A DNA stretch of 64,000 nucleotides, taken from assembly GCA_016806645.1 (NCBI GenBank), contig JACSYO010002005.1:741501-805500 (forward strand). The letters run 5' to 3'. Source of the stretch: Ophiodon elongatus. Its lineage: Eukaryota > Chordata > Actinopteri > Perciformes > Hexagrammidae. Positions 23,201 to 37,826 of the stretch are shown here, one piece after another. The notes below the pieces were generated by a model. The model ran no database searches and had not been told where the DNA came from. It was given only the letters and a program-made list of their open reading frames with translations. Positions within the stretch are counted from its first letter, which is position 1, and each line of letters starts with the position of its first letter. The translations under genes were made by a program, and so were the position numbers.

Positions 23201-26200
23201 AATAGTGAACTGTGTAAATTTTGGAGCTTGCTGAATCGCTCTTCTCCCCTGACAGTTGGTGTGCGTCTCTGTGTGTGTGTTGTGTGTGTAGGTGTGTGTG
23301 TGTGTTGGTCTGAAAAAGAAAAAGAGGGAAAAAAGTCATATTTCTGATCACTTCACCAATGTGCAATATTCCACAGTGGGAGAGAGAACAGTACGCCCAC
23401 ACCGGATAGATTTTGTTCACCACAGAAGATCGCATTGCAGCCTCAGTGAATCTGAATTATGATGCCACAGTATTACTCTCAGAGGACTCCCAACTGTGTG
23501 GCCACAAGCCTCACGCTGTTCAAGTCTTTTATGTCCAAATATAATCATGATCGTCAAGCTTTCACAACTGTATTCTTATAAGTCAACAACATCCATATCA
23601 GTAATAAAATCAGAAACTATAGTATAATAGGTTATTATATATGAGGTACATTATCTTTTAAAATACTATATCTGTACCTACAATATAACTGAGACAAATA
23701 TTTAAGTGTAAAGCATTAAATATGGCAGCTACTCATCATGTTCCAGCTTCTGAGTTATAACCTCAGCGTTTGCTGCTCTTGTAAGATAGCTTTACATAGA
23801 AAGACTTTACATTAGAATGACGTCAAGCACATAAATACTTTTTTGGACACTGGAAAGGTTTGACAAATATATAACCGTTGTGTTTAAAAACATTCATAAT
23901 AGAAAGAGTAATAATTGGCCTTGTTTGCATTTGGAGTTGTTTTGTGCTTTTTGGGCCACAGGGGTTTTATTCATGGTAATACTGCGAGTGGCCACTGGGA
24001 TGAGTTAGTAGTAACATCCCTACTCTCTTACATAGATTCAATTGTATGAAATCTGATTTGATAATTAAATCAAATCAGCCTCACTAACGAGTTATGCAGC
24101 AACAACAGTATCCTCATTCCTACAATATAACACTCTTATCTTAAAGTAATGAGGCCCTTTTTGACGTTTATTAGAATTTTTAAATGAGGCTGAGAACATT
24201 TCTGTAGTTGTCATCTTTTCGTGTGTGCTCAATGTAAATACGGCATGCACGATTGCTTAACTAGTGGACAATCTCCCCTCCCACTACCACTCATAAAGGG
24301 TCTAGTGACCATCGCATATGCTCTGCACAGAGAGAGAGAGAGCTGGAGAGACCTTCTCTGGTATTACGTTGGAATGTTTCAAAATGGGTAAACTACGATA
24401 GCGTCCTCCATTTAGGACTCTCCAGCTCCTCGTCCCCTGAGCATTATACGGCTTGCTATTTGGTCAACTGTCTGAAGTTTCTGGTCAAAGTCAACCAAAT
24501 CACAGCATTTACATTGGAATTAATTGATATCGCCGCAATTGATTAGCATCCTGTACACTGGAATTTCTAAACTGTAATCTAAAGCGCTCCCCCGTCCTCT
24601 TGTTAAATACTTAGTTCACAGTAGTTGATGGCAGAAAAAACAAACCCGCCAGACAGAAAGCATCACCTTTAAAAAGTGTTACTTTAACTGTTTAACTTAA
24701 ACTGCTCTATATTGAGTTAGCAGCAACAGGTACCAGCCTGCATGCACTTAACCATCCTCACGCTCCAGCTCTGCAGCAGTACACGTTTCTGACATCCTCT
24801 CACTGTAAGATAATGAAAAATGCATCACCATTGATCTCATCCCTGTTGCAAATCTTGCATGACGTCAACTCTTCTGAACAAACCGTCCTCATTTATTTCT
24901 GTTATTCACTCTTTGTCCTACCTTGTCGCCATTAAATCGTAATGCTAACAGTTAGATACCCCAGCATCAAAGCCTCTTGCACCGCTTCTACTCAGATGAG
25001 ATGAGGCCTCCTTTCAATTAAAACCGACTCCTGACTGTTCTTTGTTGGGCATCCTGTGTTCGTGAATTTCATGTAACCCTTTTATCACCCGCTCCTCATT
25101 AATTCGCCTCACATACTTTTTTTACTGTATTTCTCCGTCTCTACAGCACTGTAGGTTAGAAATGCTAATGAAACAGAGTGGTCACAACAGGCCGATGTCC
25201 ACATCCAATCCAAGAGCCCGTAACGTGGGCTCCGGCTCCCCCTCCACCAGCAATTCCAGCAGGTCACTTTGCTCTGCGTGCACCTCCTTTCAAATTCATA
25301 AAGCGGCCTATCTCTCCGTCTTCACTAGAATCCCTGCTGGATGTCTCCTCTGAGGAAGACGGAGGTTTCATGTTTAAAAATCAGCATTTCTCTATCTGGG
25401 TTCTTTTTGAAAGCATTTCTGCCAACAACGCAAAGGGTTCTGTTCCGGACCAACATCATTTGGCCACCGAAGAGGACATTTAAAAGTAATCCCCCGGTTT
25501 TGTCTCGACTATCTTTTCCGAGAATCCACATCTGCTGGTCATTAAACGGCTCAGTAGCTTTAAAAATTAGCTCGGAATCACAGTACTTTTCATTAATAGA
25601 CTTCTCCCCCATACTCTGTATAGTGAGAAAACTGTATCTCTGTAAAATGAAAAGGATGAATAGCCAACTTCTCGATTCAATTCTGAAATTTAATCAAATT
25701 GCCAATTAACTGTATTAGCAGGGGAGGCTACAATTGATGGATCCTAGATGCTCCTCTTGCTCTTAATGAAACTGTAAGGCAATTGAAATCTTCTGAGGAT
25801 GACCTTCGTCTACTAATCTGCCAATTAACTTTGAATGAGACTTTGATGCTTAATTATTTACCTGCAAGTGTACAGCTAAATATCCACGGAGAATGGGAGG
25901 AGAGCTTTTGCAAAGATGAGCAAATTTGTGTTCCGTGTCTTCTCTTATAAGACGTCCTGCAGAAACGACCACCCCAGCACATCTACAGAAACCCAGGCAG
26001 CTATGACGCCCATCCTCCCCCATCTGTCCCTCCATCTATCTCAATCCACCCTTCCCCCCACAAAAGGAGCTGGACAAAAGCATTTAGGGAAAATGAAGAA
26101 AGGGTGAATCAAGGCTGCACTGCAATGTTATTTCATGTATGGATACTCAAATGTAATCAGCCTAAATCACAAAGTGAAGACTGAAACGAGAAACTGTTTG

Positions 26201-26868
26201 CGATGGCCACACCAGCAGATGAAACATTTGATAATATCATATCATTTCAGCCTCACATTTTCTTTTCAGTTGACCTTTTCTCTCATTTTTGACATACATT
26301 ACTTTTTGGATGTAGAGGAGGGAACACTTTAGTCTGTGGAAATTGAAGTTCATTTTGCAAATTTGGTTTAGTTTTTTCTGGTTGGTAGAAAACTGCTTGT
26401 GTTTATTTATAGTTATAATAGTTTGGCATTTTAGCTAATATTTTATTCATTTTTTTCTTTAATGATTGTATTAATCTGAAACCTCAGTCCTCGTCTTTGG
26501 GCTTTTGTTATTTTATTTCAAAAGAATGTCTGGTGTTAAGTATAGCTCCTTCTGAAATCCCAGACAGTAACAAATCAAAACCTCAGCGAAAAACAAACTA
26601 TTATACAGCAGTGAGCAAGAACTGTATCCAGAGAAATAGCTGTACTCATCAACATTAGATCTGTCTTATCCCTCAAAGCCTTCTTATAAATGTATACATC
26701 ACTTCTCTTGGAGGTCTCCTAAAAGGTCCAATATAAATGTATTTCATATATTATTACGTAGTTATCAATTTATCAACTTAAAACCTAATTTTCAGTCTTC
26801 CACCTGTATCTTTTCACCAGTGTCTGCAGCCGGAGGCAGACCTTCAGGGCATGGGCGCAACAACACAA
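20238..26868. other. Intergenic; possible conserved non-coding stretches
   Basis: No gene is recognised. There is a GT-rich microsatellite at about 23270-23304. The stretches at about 20690-21400 and 24960-25730 are low in simple repeats and compositionally even, and are candidates for conserved non-coding DNA by texture only. Confidence 0.45.
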
Positions 26869-27669
26869 AACATGCTCTCACTCCCAACTTGTCAAATACC
26901 AACACTGTGGACCTCTGCTTCTGATACCGACTCACAGAGGCAGCCATTAGCATCTGTATGGGTTAATATTGGAGTAAGTTGAAAGCCGGTGCATCTCAAA
27001 GGCTGAGCAACAGACTTAGTAAAAAGAGCAACAGACTCTGTTGAGAGAGGAGGTCTGAGATGGAATAGCTGGTTCAAAAAAACATGGACTTTCACCCAAG
27101 AGACCTGTGTGAAACCATGTCAGGGTTACTTACGTACTTAACTCTTATTTTATGTGACAAACTTATTTAATTTGTACAGCGTTCGTAGCTATACCTTAAA
27201 AAAAATGAATGGGCTGTAATTTGTAGCTACCCCACGAAATCAATTCTTATGTAATCCACATAATCATGAACCGGATGTTTCAGCCAGAAGACCTCTGTTT
27301 ATGCTTTGTGTGACACGAGTAGTCAACGTTGATTTATTTGCCAGGTAACTTCCATACTAAATTAACGCCACTTCCGTCAACCCATACTCTCACCTCATTC
27401 ATTAGTTATGTAACGAGCGTAATTATTTTAACCAAAATCCGGATCTTTTCCAAAGCCTAACCAAGTACTTTTTGTTGCCTAAATCTGACCAAGTAAACCT
27501 AAAAACTAAGTAAACCCACCTTGTAATTTTATTTTGAAAAAAACCTTATGCATGATAAGTTCGGAGACTGACATGTCGTCCAAAATTGACGCTAGAGGGA
27601 AACCTAGAGCGTCATAGTTTTAGGGGCACTGACCAAGCATTGGTATCGTGAGTTGGGAGTGAGAATGTT
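26869..27669. mobile_element. Non-autonomous TIR DNA element, copy 2 (inverted)
   Basis: It starts with ACATGCTCTCACTCCCAAC and ends with GTTGGGAGTGAGAATGTT, an inverted terminal pair matching the element at 15863. Its right half, read on the minus strand, repeats copy 1's left half (GTCAAT next to CCCTCTAG, and AACTATGACGCTCT). It is therefore the same family in opposite orientation, about 800 bp against about 550 bp for copy 1. No transposase frame is visible. Confidence 0.7.
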
Positions 27670-30600
27670 ATGTCAAGTTAAGGAGTTCATACATTTTTTG
27701 CATCCACACAAGAAAAAGGTTGAGACTACGGTAAGGAACGCAAGTTAACAGGAATGCATCTGGAGGACAAATGTCGGGCGAGAAAAATAATCTGATTCTG
27801 CCTCGGAGGGGTTGTGTGATGTTCAGACGAGGATCACAGCGCCCCCTGACATCTAAAGACGCGTGGTTGATTCCCGAGAGTCCTACTAGCATTGCTCCAG
27901 ATCGGGAGGCAGATCCTGATTGGGGGGGGGGGGGGCTGGGATGTTGGATTTGGATGCATTTCAGAAAAGCACACCATATGCACTTGTCACAGAGTGGATA
28001 ATCCCGAGATATGCAGGATCAAGGTTAATCTGTCGTTAAAAATGAAATGGATTCAGAACATATCAAGACACAATATCTCTCGCTCAGCATGTTTAGGATT
28101 TTGCCAATGCAGCACATTTCTTTGAAGGACGAAAGTCATGATGACTTGAGAGTCCACTCATAAAGCCCCTATGGATATTTTTTCCTGCATAGTACATTCT
28201 CTTTCACCTTTCTGTCATCGCCTTTCTTTTGCATGAGAGAGTGGACCTTTGCAAGGATCATCTATCATTACATGGGATTACCATTTCTTTGCATGCCGGG
28301 ATCTCTTGGGATTACAGGGAGATTAGTTCATATTTTTTTTTAAAACCCCCGTGCCAGATCTGCCTTTATCTTTCCCATCCGGCAGTTTTGGGTAAGATGC
28401 TGAATCTCCACCATCCGGAATGCTTCTCAGATAATTCATTTCCACATCCTCAGCAGTAGCCAAAAACCTCTGATTTGTGTGCATCCTTTTTTCATTCCAA
28501 CAATTTCAGAGAACTCACAGCTTCTTTTATAAGATCAAATAAATATCATAGATCTTATTCCTTACTTTTTTTTAAAGAGATTAACCAAACAAGCTTCTAA
28601 ATTCCCCCAAGACACGAATGCTGTGACTTGTTCTGTGTCCCTAAGGCTTTGAACAAAATACAGTGACCGTGCTGTCTAAGAAACAACACATCATTAACAA
28701 TGCAGCGAGCTATAACGGACAAATGTCAAGGGCATGTCCTGTCATTATGGAATCGACATATTACATGAAATAAGGAGGATGAAGGTGATGCATGAAAATC
28801 AAGTCACCAAAAAAGCATGTGAAGCAAAACTAAAATAGAAACAAAATGAGATAATATAGCATATGCTTCTTTAAGCAATGTAAAACATTAATATGACTAT
28901 TTGCATTCTCCCACGGAGTGAGAATAAAGACTGGCTGCAGGGGGAAAAAGCAAGCCAGGCTCTGTGTGAAATGAAAAACCACATATCAACATCATTAAAG
29001 GATGAAGAACATATACTGGGCCACAATTATGAGACTGAACCCAGGTTAAAACCCCCAGAAAAAAAAAAAAAAAACTGTTACTTTTTCCTTGTGTTTGAAT
29101 TCTAAAATCCAAACCTGGAAACCGTACTCTGACAACAACACGTTGGTACAGTCAATGCACCCAGCTGTTCTTTGTGAAGAAATGGTTAGTTTGGTTTATA
29201 TTCATATAAAAAAAGCACCCCATGTTCTTTCGTGAGCTTTTTGAGGTGTTGCTAGGCATACTTTTTTCCCTTCTCGAGCTACCAGGCTCAAGTCTTTATG
29301 CTAAGCTAGGCTAAACATGTCCTCGTCTTCTGTGAGCTCTGTGACCATCTCAGCCCGCTCTCTCGTACATGAGTATGTGCCCTTTATCGTGGGTCATGAA
29401 AATATTGGATGAAATTAACTGGCTAGCTAACTTTCGCTAACTGTTAATAAGCTAACTTTATGTGAGTAAGTTTCCATTTTAAATCAGCCTCATGTGCCGA
29501 GCTCTTGATAACATTTGTTTGCCCAATGGAGCAATAAAGAATTAACTCACCTTTGTCTATTGTCAGTGTTTAATTGATTAACCCTAATGTCAACTGGTCG
29601 TCAACAATTGGGAAGTGTGAGTGTATGAGTTTTGAGTTATGTGTCTGTGAGTGGGTCAAGTAAAATTACAGTGGGATCGGACATAACGTTAATCTTTGGG
29701 TTAACGTTTTATATCCAGAGTTCCAACGTTATGCTGGTCAATTTGAGACCTTAAACAGCAGTTAGGTGAAAGAAATGTGAATATGTGCAGGGAAGTCTAG
29801 TTGCAGTTCAAGCCGTGCCAGCAGGACAAGGAGCAGAAAACCAAGTGTGTCTTCGTAAATCAAATATCGCAAAAAGAAAAACACCTTTGTTTGACGTTTC
29901 TATCAGGCGTGAGGTCTAAACGGTGACCAGACAACCCACAGCGAGTCAACGAGGACGTGCATCGGGCACACAACACTTTGGGTTAAATACCAACGATGTA
30001 GCGGCTCTCGTGTTTTTGCACTTAGGCGAGGCGAGCTGTTTCCCCCTGACTTAGTGCTGTGCTCAATGCATGACAATGAGACTGACATCAATCTTCTCAT
30101 CTTCTGGAAATAAGGCAAATAAGCATATTTCCCAAAATGCTGAAGCATTTCTTTGAAACTGCATTGTTCAACACAGCATCAACCATATCCTTTCCCACTC
30201 TCTCTCTGCCTCTTAGCGGCTCTCTGTCTTGACAGCCTGTCATCCCCCACACATATATCTGGTTTCAGGATTCACTGACCTACAGTTACAGCACACCCCA
30301 ACAGAGAAATGATATGGATGTGGCCGGTGAAGTGTGTTCACCAGCAATGCTTCAAAATTGGTGGGTATTGTCTGAATCACTTTTGGAAGTCGACTTGTCA
30401 TCATCCAGCACCAGAAAAAGGTTTGTCACCTTGAGGAAAGGTGAAAGCAAAAGTTCACTTCACAGACTCTTGCTGGCTTCTGACGCCGTGAGATGAATGG
30501 ATTTGATGGGAGGTTTTTTTTTGGGCCTAAATTTCTCATTTTTGTTCATCAGAAGTTTTTCCTTGTTCTGTAACTACTTACTGGAGAGCTAAGGAGGCAT

Positions 30601-31739
30601 CTTGACACTTTACTGCCAGTGAGGATGCTACAGTAAATGTTAAATGCTTCTGGATCAATATCGTTACCTATAGCTCTTCACTGCAACGGGTGTCTCACAC
30701 CGCTCTGCTCATTAGATATGTGTCTGACCTCTAAGCTTACATCAGCTCCCTGGCAGCCAATAGAAATACCTGTGAGCCTGCTTTTAGCACGGAAGCTCCC
30801 CCATCAGCTCTACAAGTGCAAAAACACAATCTACCTAAACACATTGCAATCAGACAACCTATCACAATTTAAAGGACATTGTGTGAATGTTTGTCACATA
30901 TTACTGACAAACGTATATTACAGACAAAATGGCTTCATTGCTGAACTGTTTGATAGCCGCAGCCTGTGCCACATAACAGGTGAAAACAGAGAGTAGTAGC
31001 CCCATCTACTGGAGAGACTCCTCATATCAGAACATAGCCCAATAAAGAAATTGATGAAGAAATAATGATAATATCTATGTCCTAATATTGCAGTATATGT
31101 GACGTTACAAATGGAGGATGCCACCATCTATTGCTCATTTACAAGGACTTGTCTGACTGATTCCTGCGTCAAAAAGGGACAAACTGCTACAAATGATTGA
31201 TAGAAGACATGACTTATCTGGCAAATTGAGCGCCTCATGAAATTCTACTTCTCTGTGAAGAAAGCGCTTTTAAATTTCCGGTTGGGGACTACATACTAAG
31301 TTTGGAGTAGACATGGACTTTTGTCTGAGGAGATCTAAAACCAATTGTAATAAGTATAATTTGTATTTAAAGAAGATGGAAGTATACTCAAAAACAGGCT
31401 GGAGGAAAGCAAGGTTTTTACTTTGTCAAACTGATGTAAACAACAGGACATCTGGTTCAAAACAGCTGGAGTGATTTGTTGTGTTTGTTAAGCAAAAGTA
31501 GAAGAATTTCATTCTAATTGAGTTGTCCCTACACAGCCTGTATGCACATGTCAAGTCCGAATGAATAACCCTTGTGATGTCACCAGAGTATAGTAGTAGG
31601 GCATGTGGAGTTTGAACGATGTGGACGTTAACCAGTCGGGGAAGGTATAATGTGAAGATGTTATCGGGATGCATTAAGGGCAGTGGAGGATCTGGTGTTT
31701 TTTATGTAATATTTTACATTAAATGTCAGCAAACTGGTT

Positions 31740-31985
31740 GTCACCATTCTTTCAAACCATTCTACCTGAGTGTCACCAGCAATGAACGCCCAATCCGTCA
31801 ATATGCCACTTTGGTAGTCCAGACTAAAATGTATCAATAACTACAGAATGGCTTCAGGTTCCCCGAACAATGAATCCTAATGATTCTGGTGTGAGGTTCA
31901 CATTTGTGGATTTTGAGGGGAATGTCGCGACAACTATTGGATTGAAAAAATTTGGTGCAGACATGTTCACTGCAGGAAGAAGTAA
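31740..31985. repeat. Probable old interspersed teleost repeat
   Basis: The text around 'gaacaatgaatcctaatgattctgg' and 'tattggattgaaaaaatttggtgcagacatg' matches, from memory, a dispersed repeat common in percomorph genomes. Ends are not resolved. Repeat masking would confirm or reject this. Confidence 0.45.
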
Positions 31986-34900
31986 TTAATCAAATAAAAA
32001 CAATAAAAGCAGTAGCAGTTGGAATAATAATAATGCATGATGGGCACAAACTGGTTGATTTCTGGGTAATATTCTCCATCTAAAGACAACATCACACTCA
32101 GAGTTCTCTCCTTAGCATCATGGCAGGTTCAAGTTTTCAGTCTTAAAACACTTTCTTTGAAATATAATACGATATTCAAATGACAAGACAGGATACAGTA
32201 CAGAAAGTGAGTTGAGAAAGCCAAAAAACTGTGAGTAAGGATTTACAGCCCTGGCACCCCCATTATGGTCCCTTTGTGTTAAGGAGCACTATTTAACATT
32301 AAAAAGGAGTCTAGTCTTCACTGTCTGCTGGTCATAATAATGAACTGCACTTGCTTTTGAAAGCATGAAGCCTACTTTGTGCTCGGTAGGTATTGTTCTC
32401 AGTCAGAACAACGTTTCAAAGAAGAAGAAAAAAAACCTCTGAACAAACTGCATAAACATGATTGTGCGGGGAGATCTGTGGCAGTTTGTTTATCTTTGTA
32501 GGATCTTTTGCTCTTCCAAATGAAAAAATAAAAAAATCATCAAGACATTATTTGAAACGGTACTGAAAGTCCAGTTCTGCTGTATTTGTGTCGCTTCATC
32601 TTTCTGATACTTAGGTGTGAAATCCTGCACATCCGCGTCATGGGAGATAATGAGACCATGTGAGATCTTATTACCTCCCAGCACCGACAGTTTCATGCAG
32701 CAATAATTACTCCCACTGGCGGCTTGCTTATTGACGACGCCTGCCCAAAGTATCACTCTGGGACTAATGGTTTCCCCCCTTCAAAAGGCAAACAATGGAA
32801 TGAACACCGCTTCAATCAACCCAGAGTGATGGATTTAATGACAAAATCATTTTCCCTCCACTTTATGGGCGAGGAGGAGCGACACATGCAGAATAAGATA
32901 GGTCTCGAGAGGGGATGTGTTTGTGCGAGAGCCGAGCTGTAAACAAGAGCGCTGCTTTTATTTGCTGTGATTTCATTTAATTTGATGATAAGTGAATGTG
33001 ACCAACCAATTGCTGTTAACTTGCACCAAATGAAATGCATTACTATGTGTGAGCGCGATTCCCTCATCCGTTTTCACCGACGGAGTGATGTCTTTAGGGT
33101 CGGGGTGGAAAAATGAGCTCTATTGATTTCAGGGAGGAAAGCGAAAAAGGAGGAGGGAGGTGAGGGGGGGGGGGGCTGGAAGGCAAGTGGAGGGGCTCCA
33201 ACTAGCCTCTGTTGGATCATGAGTTCAACATGCAGTGACAAATGGTCGCCGGAATGAGAAAGAACACCCTGAAATCAAATTGAATATGGATTGTTGGGGC
33301 CTAGATTTATAGCTCTGGGGTATCCCAAACCTGGAAGTCATAAATTGATGCAGTTGAAATGGGGCGTCAGCGGGGGATTGCTGCTATGATTCGTTTACTG
33401 TGCGTGTCATCGACGGACAATACAAATGGTGAGTCATTGTTGTCCCACAACAGGGCTCGTTAATAGAATATACACAGACAGAAGTTAAAGGCTGTGACAA
33501 ATCTGCCTCTGTGGACCCTGTGGCTCAGTGAGGCAGGAAACAGCCACATACCTGCACACAGCTCAAGCACCACTCAGGGACACTGACGCTGACAGGGTGA
33601 CAGCCTGGGTGGGACCGGTACATTGGGCTGCAGGTAGCACTGTGAATATATAGGTCTTTTCGGAAAAATTTGGGACCAGTTTGTTGTGAGATGGAGCTGA
33701 TAAAATGTGAGTTATTACATAGAGTAGCGGTAGACATAAACTGGTGCAGAATTGATTGATACAATACACTAAAAGATATTAGAACAGAACATAAAACTGT
33801 AATTTCAAAATAATGCTTTTTATTTTCGATGGACAGTGTTAGTATCCATCATTTTGTTCCGGCAATATTTTTCTAATATTCAACAAATCCCATAAAGGAA
33901 ATATAAAAAAAAACATGAATTCATGCTACGATCAAATATTGCCTGTGTTTCCAAAACCTGATATATCTTATTTCTCTGTGCCATCATACTCTGTCCAGCT
34001 GCAGGAAATACTCACTAGAGCAGTAAATGTGTATTAATCCGCATTTGAAGTGAGCCACAGAGAGTCTGGGGAAGTTGGACAGTATTTAAAGACAGACTAG
34101 TAGATTGTTAGTCATGGTTTATTACAAAAGAGAAAACAAAAACAGTAGGATGCAATACACCTTCATATTTTAGAATTTATTTTGCCAAACAAAGGATAGT
34201 TCTGTTTTTCTTTCACAACCTGAGATCTATTTTTGTAGTTTCTGGCAACAAATCCCATTGATTATGATAACATCTTATCTCCTCGCTGACACACTGGTAG
34301 ATGAGGCTTGCCAACTCAATCCAGTAGGGCTACATAATCAGATGATCAGACAGATTGAAAACAAGTCCACAATGTATTTAAACCAAGTTTGGAAATACAT
34401 GGAAGTGAATGCACCTATGAGAATAACCAATAACCCCTGTAGCAATATTAAAAAAATACTGTATTTAGGAATTGCATGGATTTTAACATTACTAGACCGT
34501 ATGTCCTTTGAAAAAACAAATCTTCTCCACAGTGAAGACAAAATTCAAAGGCTGCAAAGGCTGGCAGCTGCCCTCCTTTAAAAACAAATGCCTTGCCAAC
34601 CCAGTTGAACAATCTAATTTAAAATTCATAGCATTTCATATAAAAAAAAGTTGTGGCTGGTCGGAAATTTACAAAAGCAAAACTCTGATGTCCAAATGTA
34701 ATAGAATACAGCAAGAGATTGCTCCCCGCCCCCGAGGCTCCACAGGGAGACAGGATTTAGGGTAAACAACCGATTTCTCCCACGCCACTATAAGTCCCTG
34801 GCTGCTGAGGACGCCAGGCAGCAGTTCCGCTTTCTATGAAGCCTCTCCGCGTGTCGGCCACACACAATGAATGACATGTTTTCCTGCCATGTGTGTGTTT

Positions 34901-36086
34901 AGTTTGGCAGACTTCCACTTTTTGTTTTTGTTGAGGCGTTATGTTTGGTAATCTTAACTCGTGTTTGATTGTGTGAGGGGATGAATCAGACCTGACTGAA
35001 AAGTTAACAGTGCCTACAAGTGTCTCCGTACTGCCTGCAGCTATCTCTGAAACTAGTTGTTCTCCAGACAAACTTTTTAAGATCTGCTCAACATGCAGAA
35101 GCACCCAGTTTGAACAATCACTTGCTCCAAGCCCCAAACAAAAAGCCATCCAGCAATGTAATGACAAGTCATTCAGAGATTACTACCTGAGAGGTTCAAA
35201 TTGAACACATTAATCTTGATTTACTTTAGAAATAACATGTTTAATAATGTAAATGAAAGCATCTAATTTAATGACTAATTCAGGCAGAATGTCAGGCTTA
35301 TGTACAGCAAAAAAATACATATATTTATTACTGATGTCACCTTTTGGTATTTTTTATATGCAATGCTTAACTCATGTATCACAATAATGTAATTTTTCTT
35401 TAGTTATAATATTTGGGGGCTTTCCCAAACAAATATTGATATGTGATTGTTTGCGATAACATCATTATGTATATATATATATATATATATGAGCCAGTGT
35501 CAATGGAGTTCCTTAGTTTCTAGATGAAATGTCACATTTTAAAAAGTGCAATAATAAATATTTGATATCTTTTACAATGGAAAAGGTTAAACCTCACATT
35601 GTAATGTGAGAGGGAAATGTCATTATTGATACTGATATTGAATACTGACCAATATTATAAAACGAAAACAATTTAAGCAAAGAGGGAATTAAAAGCTGGC
35701 CAAACCAACACAAAGAGTGAATAAGATAATTATGCAAAAGGAACAATTTTATTGTAACATCATATCTGTTTACAATAATACTATGCTATATATATATATT
35801 TGTATTTATATTTTTACATAGAACACAAGCTACTAAGGAATACATACAGTACAGTCAGCAACATAGAAAAATATTAGCGTAGTATTGGCACAGATGTAGT
35901 ATTTACTGTACTTTACATGTTATACATTCAGCAAAAGAAGTGCGGAATGAAATAAATACATGATTCTCACAGTGAAGTTAAACGTTTTTGACATTCAGTT
36001 TAAACACATGAAAGATGTTCTAGCAACGAGCAGACAATGATCACACGTCTCCTTTCACTCACATACTATGCAGCCTCCTCCAGCCG

Positions 36087-36088
<2 letters not shown>

Positions 36089-36144
<56 letters not shown>
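36089..36144. repeat. (AC)28 microsatellite
   Basis: An uninterrupted AC run of 56 bp in the 3' flank of FAM135B. Confidence 0.97.
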
Positions 36145-36149
<5 letters not shown>

Positions 36150-37826
36150 ATGAACAGGACTCTCAGTAAAGGGTAATCAAATACGAAAAAGGTTCAAGTC
36201 AGCTAGTTTGAAGGTTGACAGCACTTGCAAGGATCTATTGGATTTATGAATCACCTCTGAATTCACTCTCAGTCATGACAGCAGCATAAATGTTCAGTTA
36301 ACACTCGCCGACACATATTTTGTCATACAAAATAAAATAAAAAAACACATTTCTCTGAACAGAGTGGAGTTCAGGGAAATGTAGATACAATTCTTTTTGA
36401 TCTAATACCCTGCCTTCGAGTGAAACCTTCTACACACAGCCATCCATCTCATGAAACAATTTCAAACCTGCATTTGCCCTTGAAGGGTCCAATCTCAATA
36501 CCACAAACACTTTTTTTTCCCCTCCATCGATTCCCGCTGACCCCTTTGGGTAAACACGCATGGCCCTAAACGCAAACAAGCCAAAGCCTCATCCATATAC
36601 AGTATGCGTTCGTCTTCTGGGGGGGAGGTTGAGAAATGATGCATGATGCATGGCAGCTCCCACGGATCGCTTACGCAGCTTTGCTTAGTGGCTTTTTGAG
36701 AACAATCCCTGCGTCCTGAAGGAGCCAATTTGATTAGAGTCAATCACGGTGACACGCTGCTTACTGTGCAGAGCCACAGCAATGGCTCCGGAAACAAACA
36801 AAAAAAGGGCACTTTGAGAAGTCATCTTTTGTACTCTTTGAAGACGGTACAATGCTTGAATGGCCGAGACGGACAGCCATGGTGTGTCTTTGCAACAAGT
36901 GCAGGATGCGACCTTCAGATCTAAAGAAGCAGGGCATGTATAAACTAAATAAGCACATGAAACATTACTGTTTTAGACTTTTTAAAGCTAGTGGAGGTTG
37001 ATTCAAGGTTTTCAATAAAGTGCACTTGCCATCAAACCAGTGCAAAGGTTAAATATAGCTCTCTGTATGTACATAACTACATATGCAGCAGATGCGCTAC
37101 CATCACTGGATATGAGAGTCTGTGGCAGCACGATGATGACAGTTTTCTAATGTCTAAATGTAAACACCATTTGATGGACAGCTCAGTGATTAGGGAAACA
37201 GTCCTCACCCAGTATGCTGGAAAACCACATATCTCATGTCACGCTTGAATGTGACAGCAAATGTTATGGAGAAAAAATAATCATACATTTGTTTGATAGC
37301 TGATGAGATGATCAAGATATGGCATCGGATGCGTTTCAGGAACACGAGACGGTGTCTGCTACGACAGAGCCTCCCTGCTTTCATCATGCATCATGTTGAA
37401 GTTGGTTTATAGAACATGACAGTGCGTGAGGGAGAATCTTGGCAGTGGGACGTAATACGCACAGGCATCCAGTTTTCAAGAAAACAAAGGCAATGACACC
37501 CTGATTTAAGCCATTTAAAAAATAATGAGAGCCTCATGAAATCTATCCTCGTGTAGACAATTTTAATCTTGAATTTTAAAAGGCTCATTAAGAAAGAGAT
37601 GGTCATTACTCCGTAATATTGTACCGTATAGTAATGGATAATTAGGTTTTTTTTTCACATTATATGTACAGTACATTTGCTGTTAATTATATTAGTAAGC
37701 CCATTTTCTGACTCCATGTTACATGATTTAGAAACAAAATGGAAATCATGTTACTTAAATGTCTTATAGTGGTATTTGCATCAAGACTGTAAGATAGTTT
37801 ATCAAGAAAATTGACCGTTTGCTAAA

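Larger units (their letters stand above)
27670..37826. other. Intergenic, gene-poor
   Basis: No recognisable exon. Contents include a 14-base G run (27922-27935), a 12-base G run (33164-33175), a possible old repeat (31740-31985), a TA microsatellite (35468-35490) and a CA microsatellite (36089). The stretches at about 32600-33080 and 36500-36950 look non-repetitive and might be conserved non-coding DNA. Confidence 0.5.

Noticed and set aside
34757..35167. Minus-strand 136-residue frame
   Set aside because: No recognisable domain, no splice partners, and mixed composition; most likely chance.
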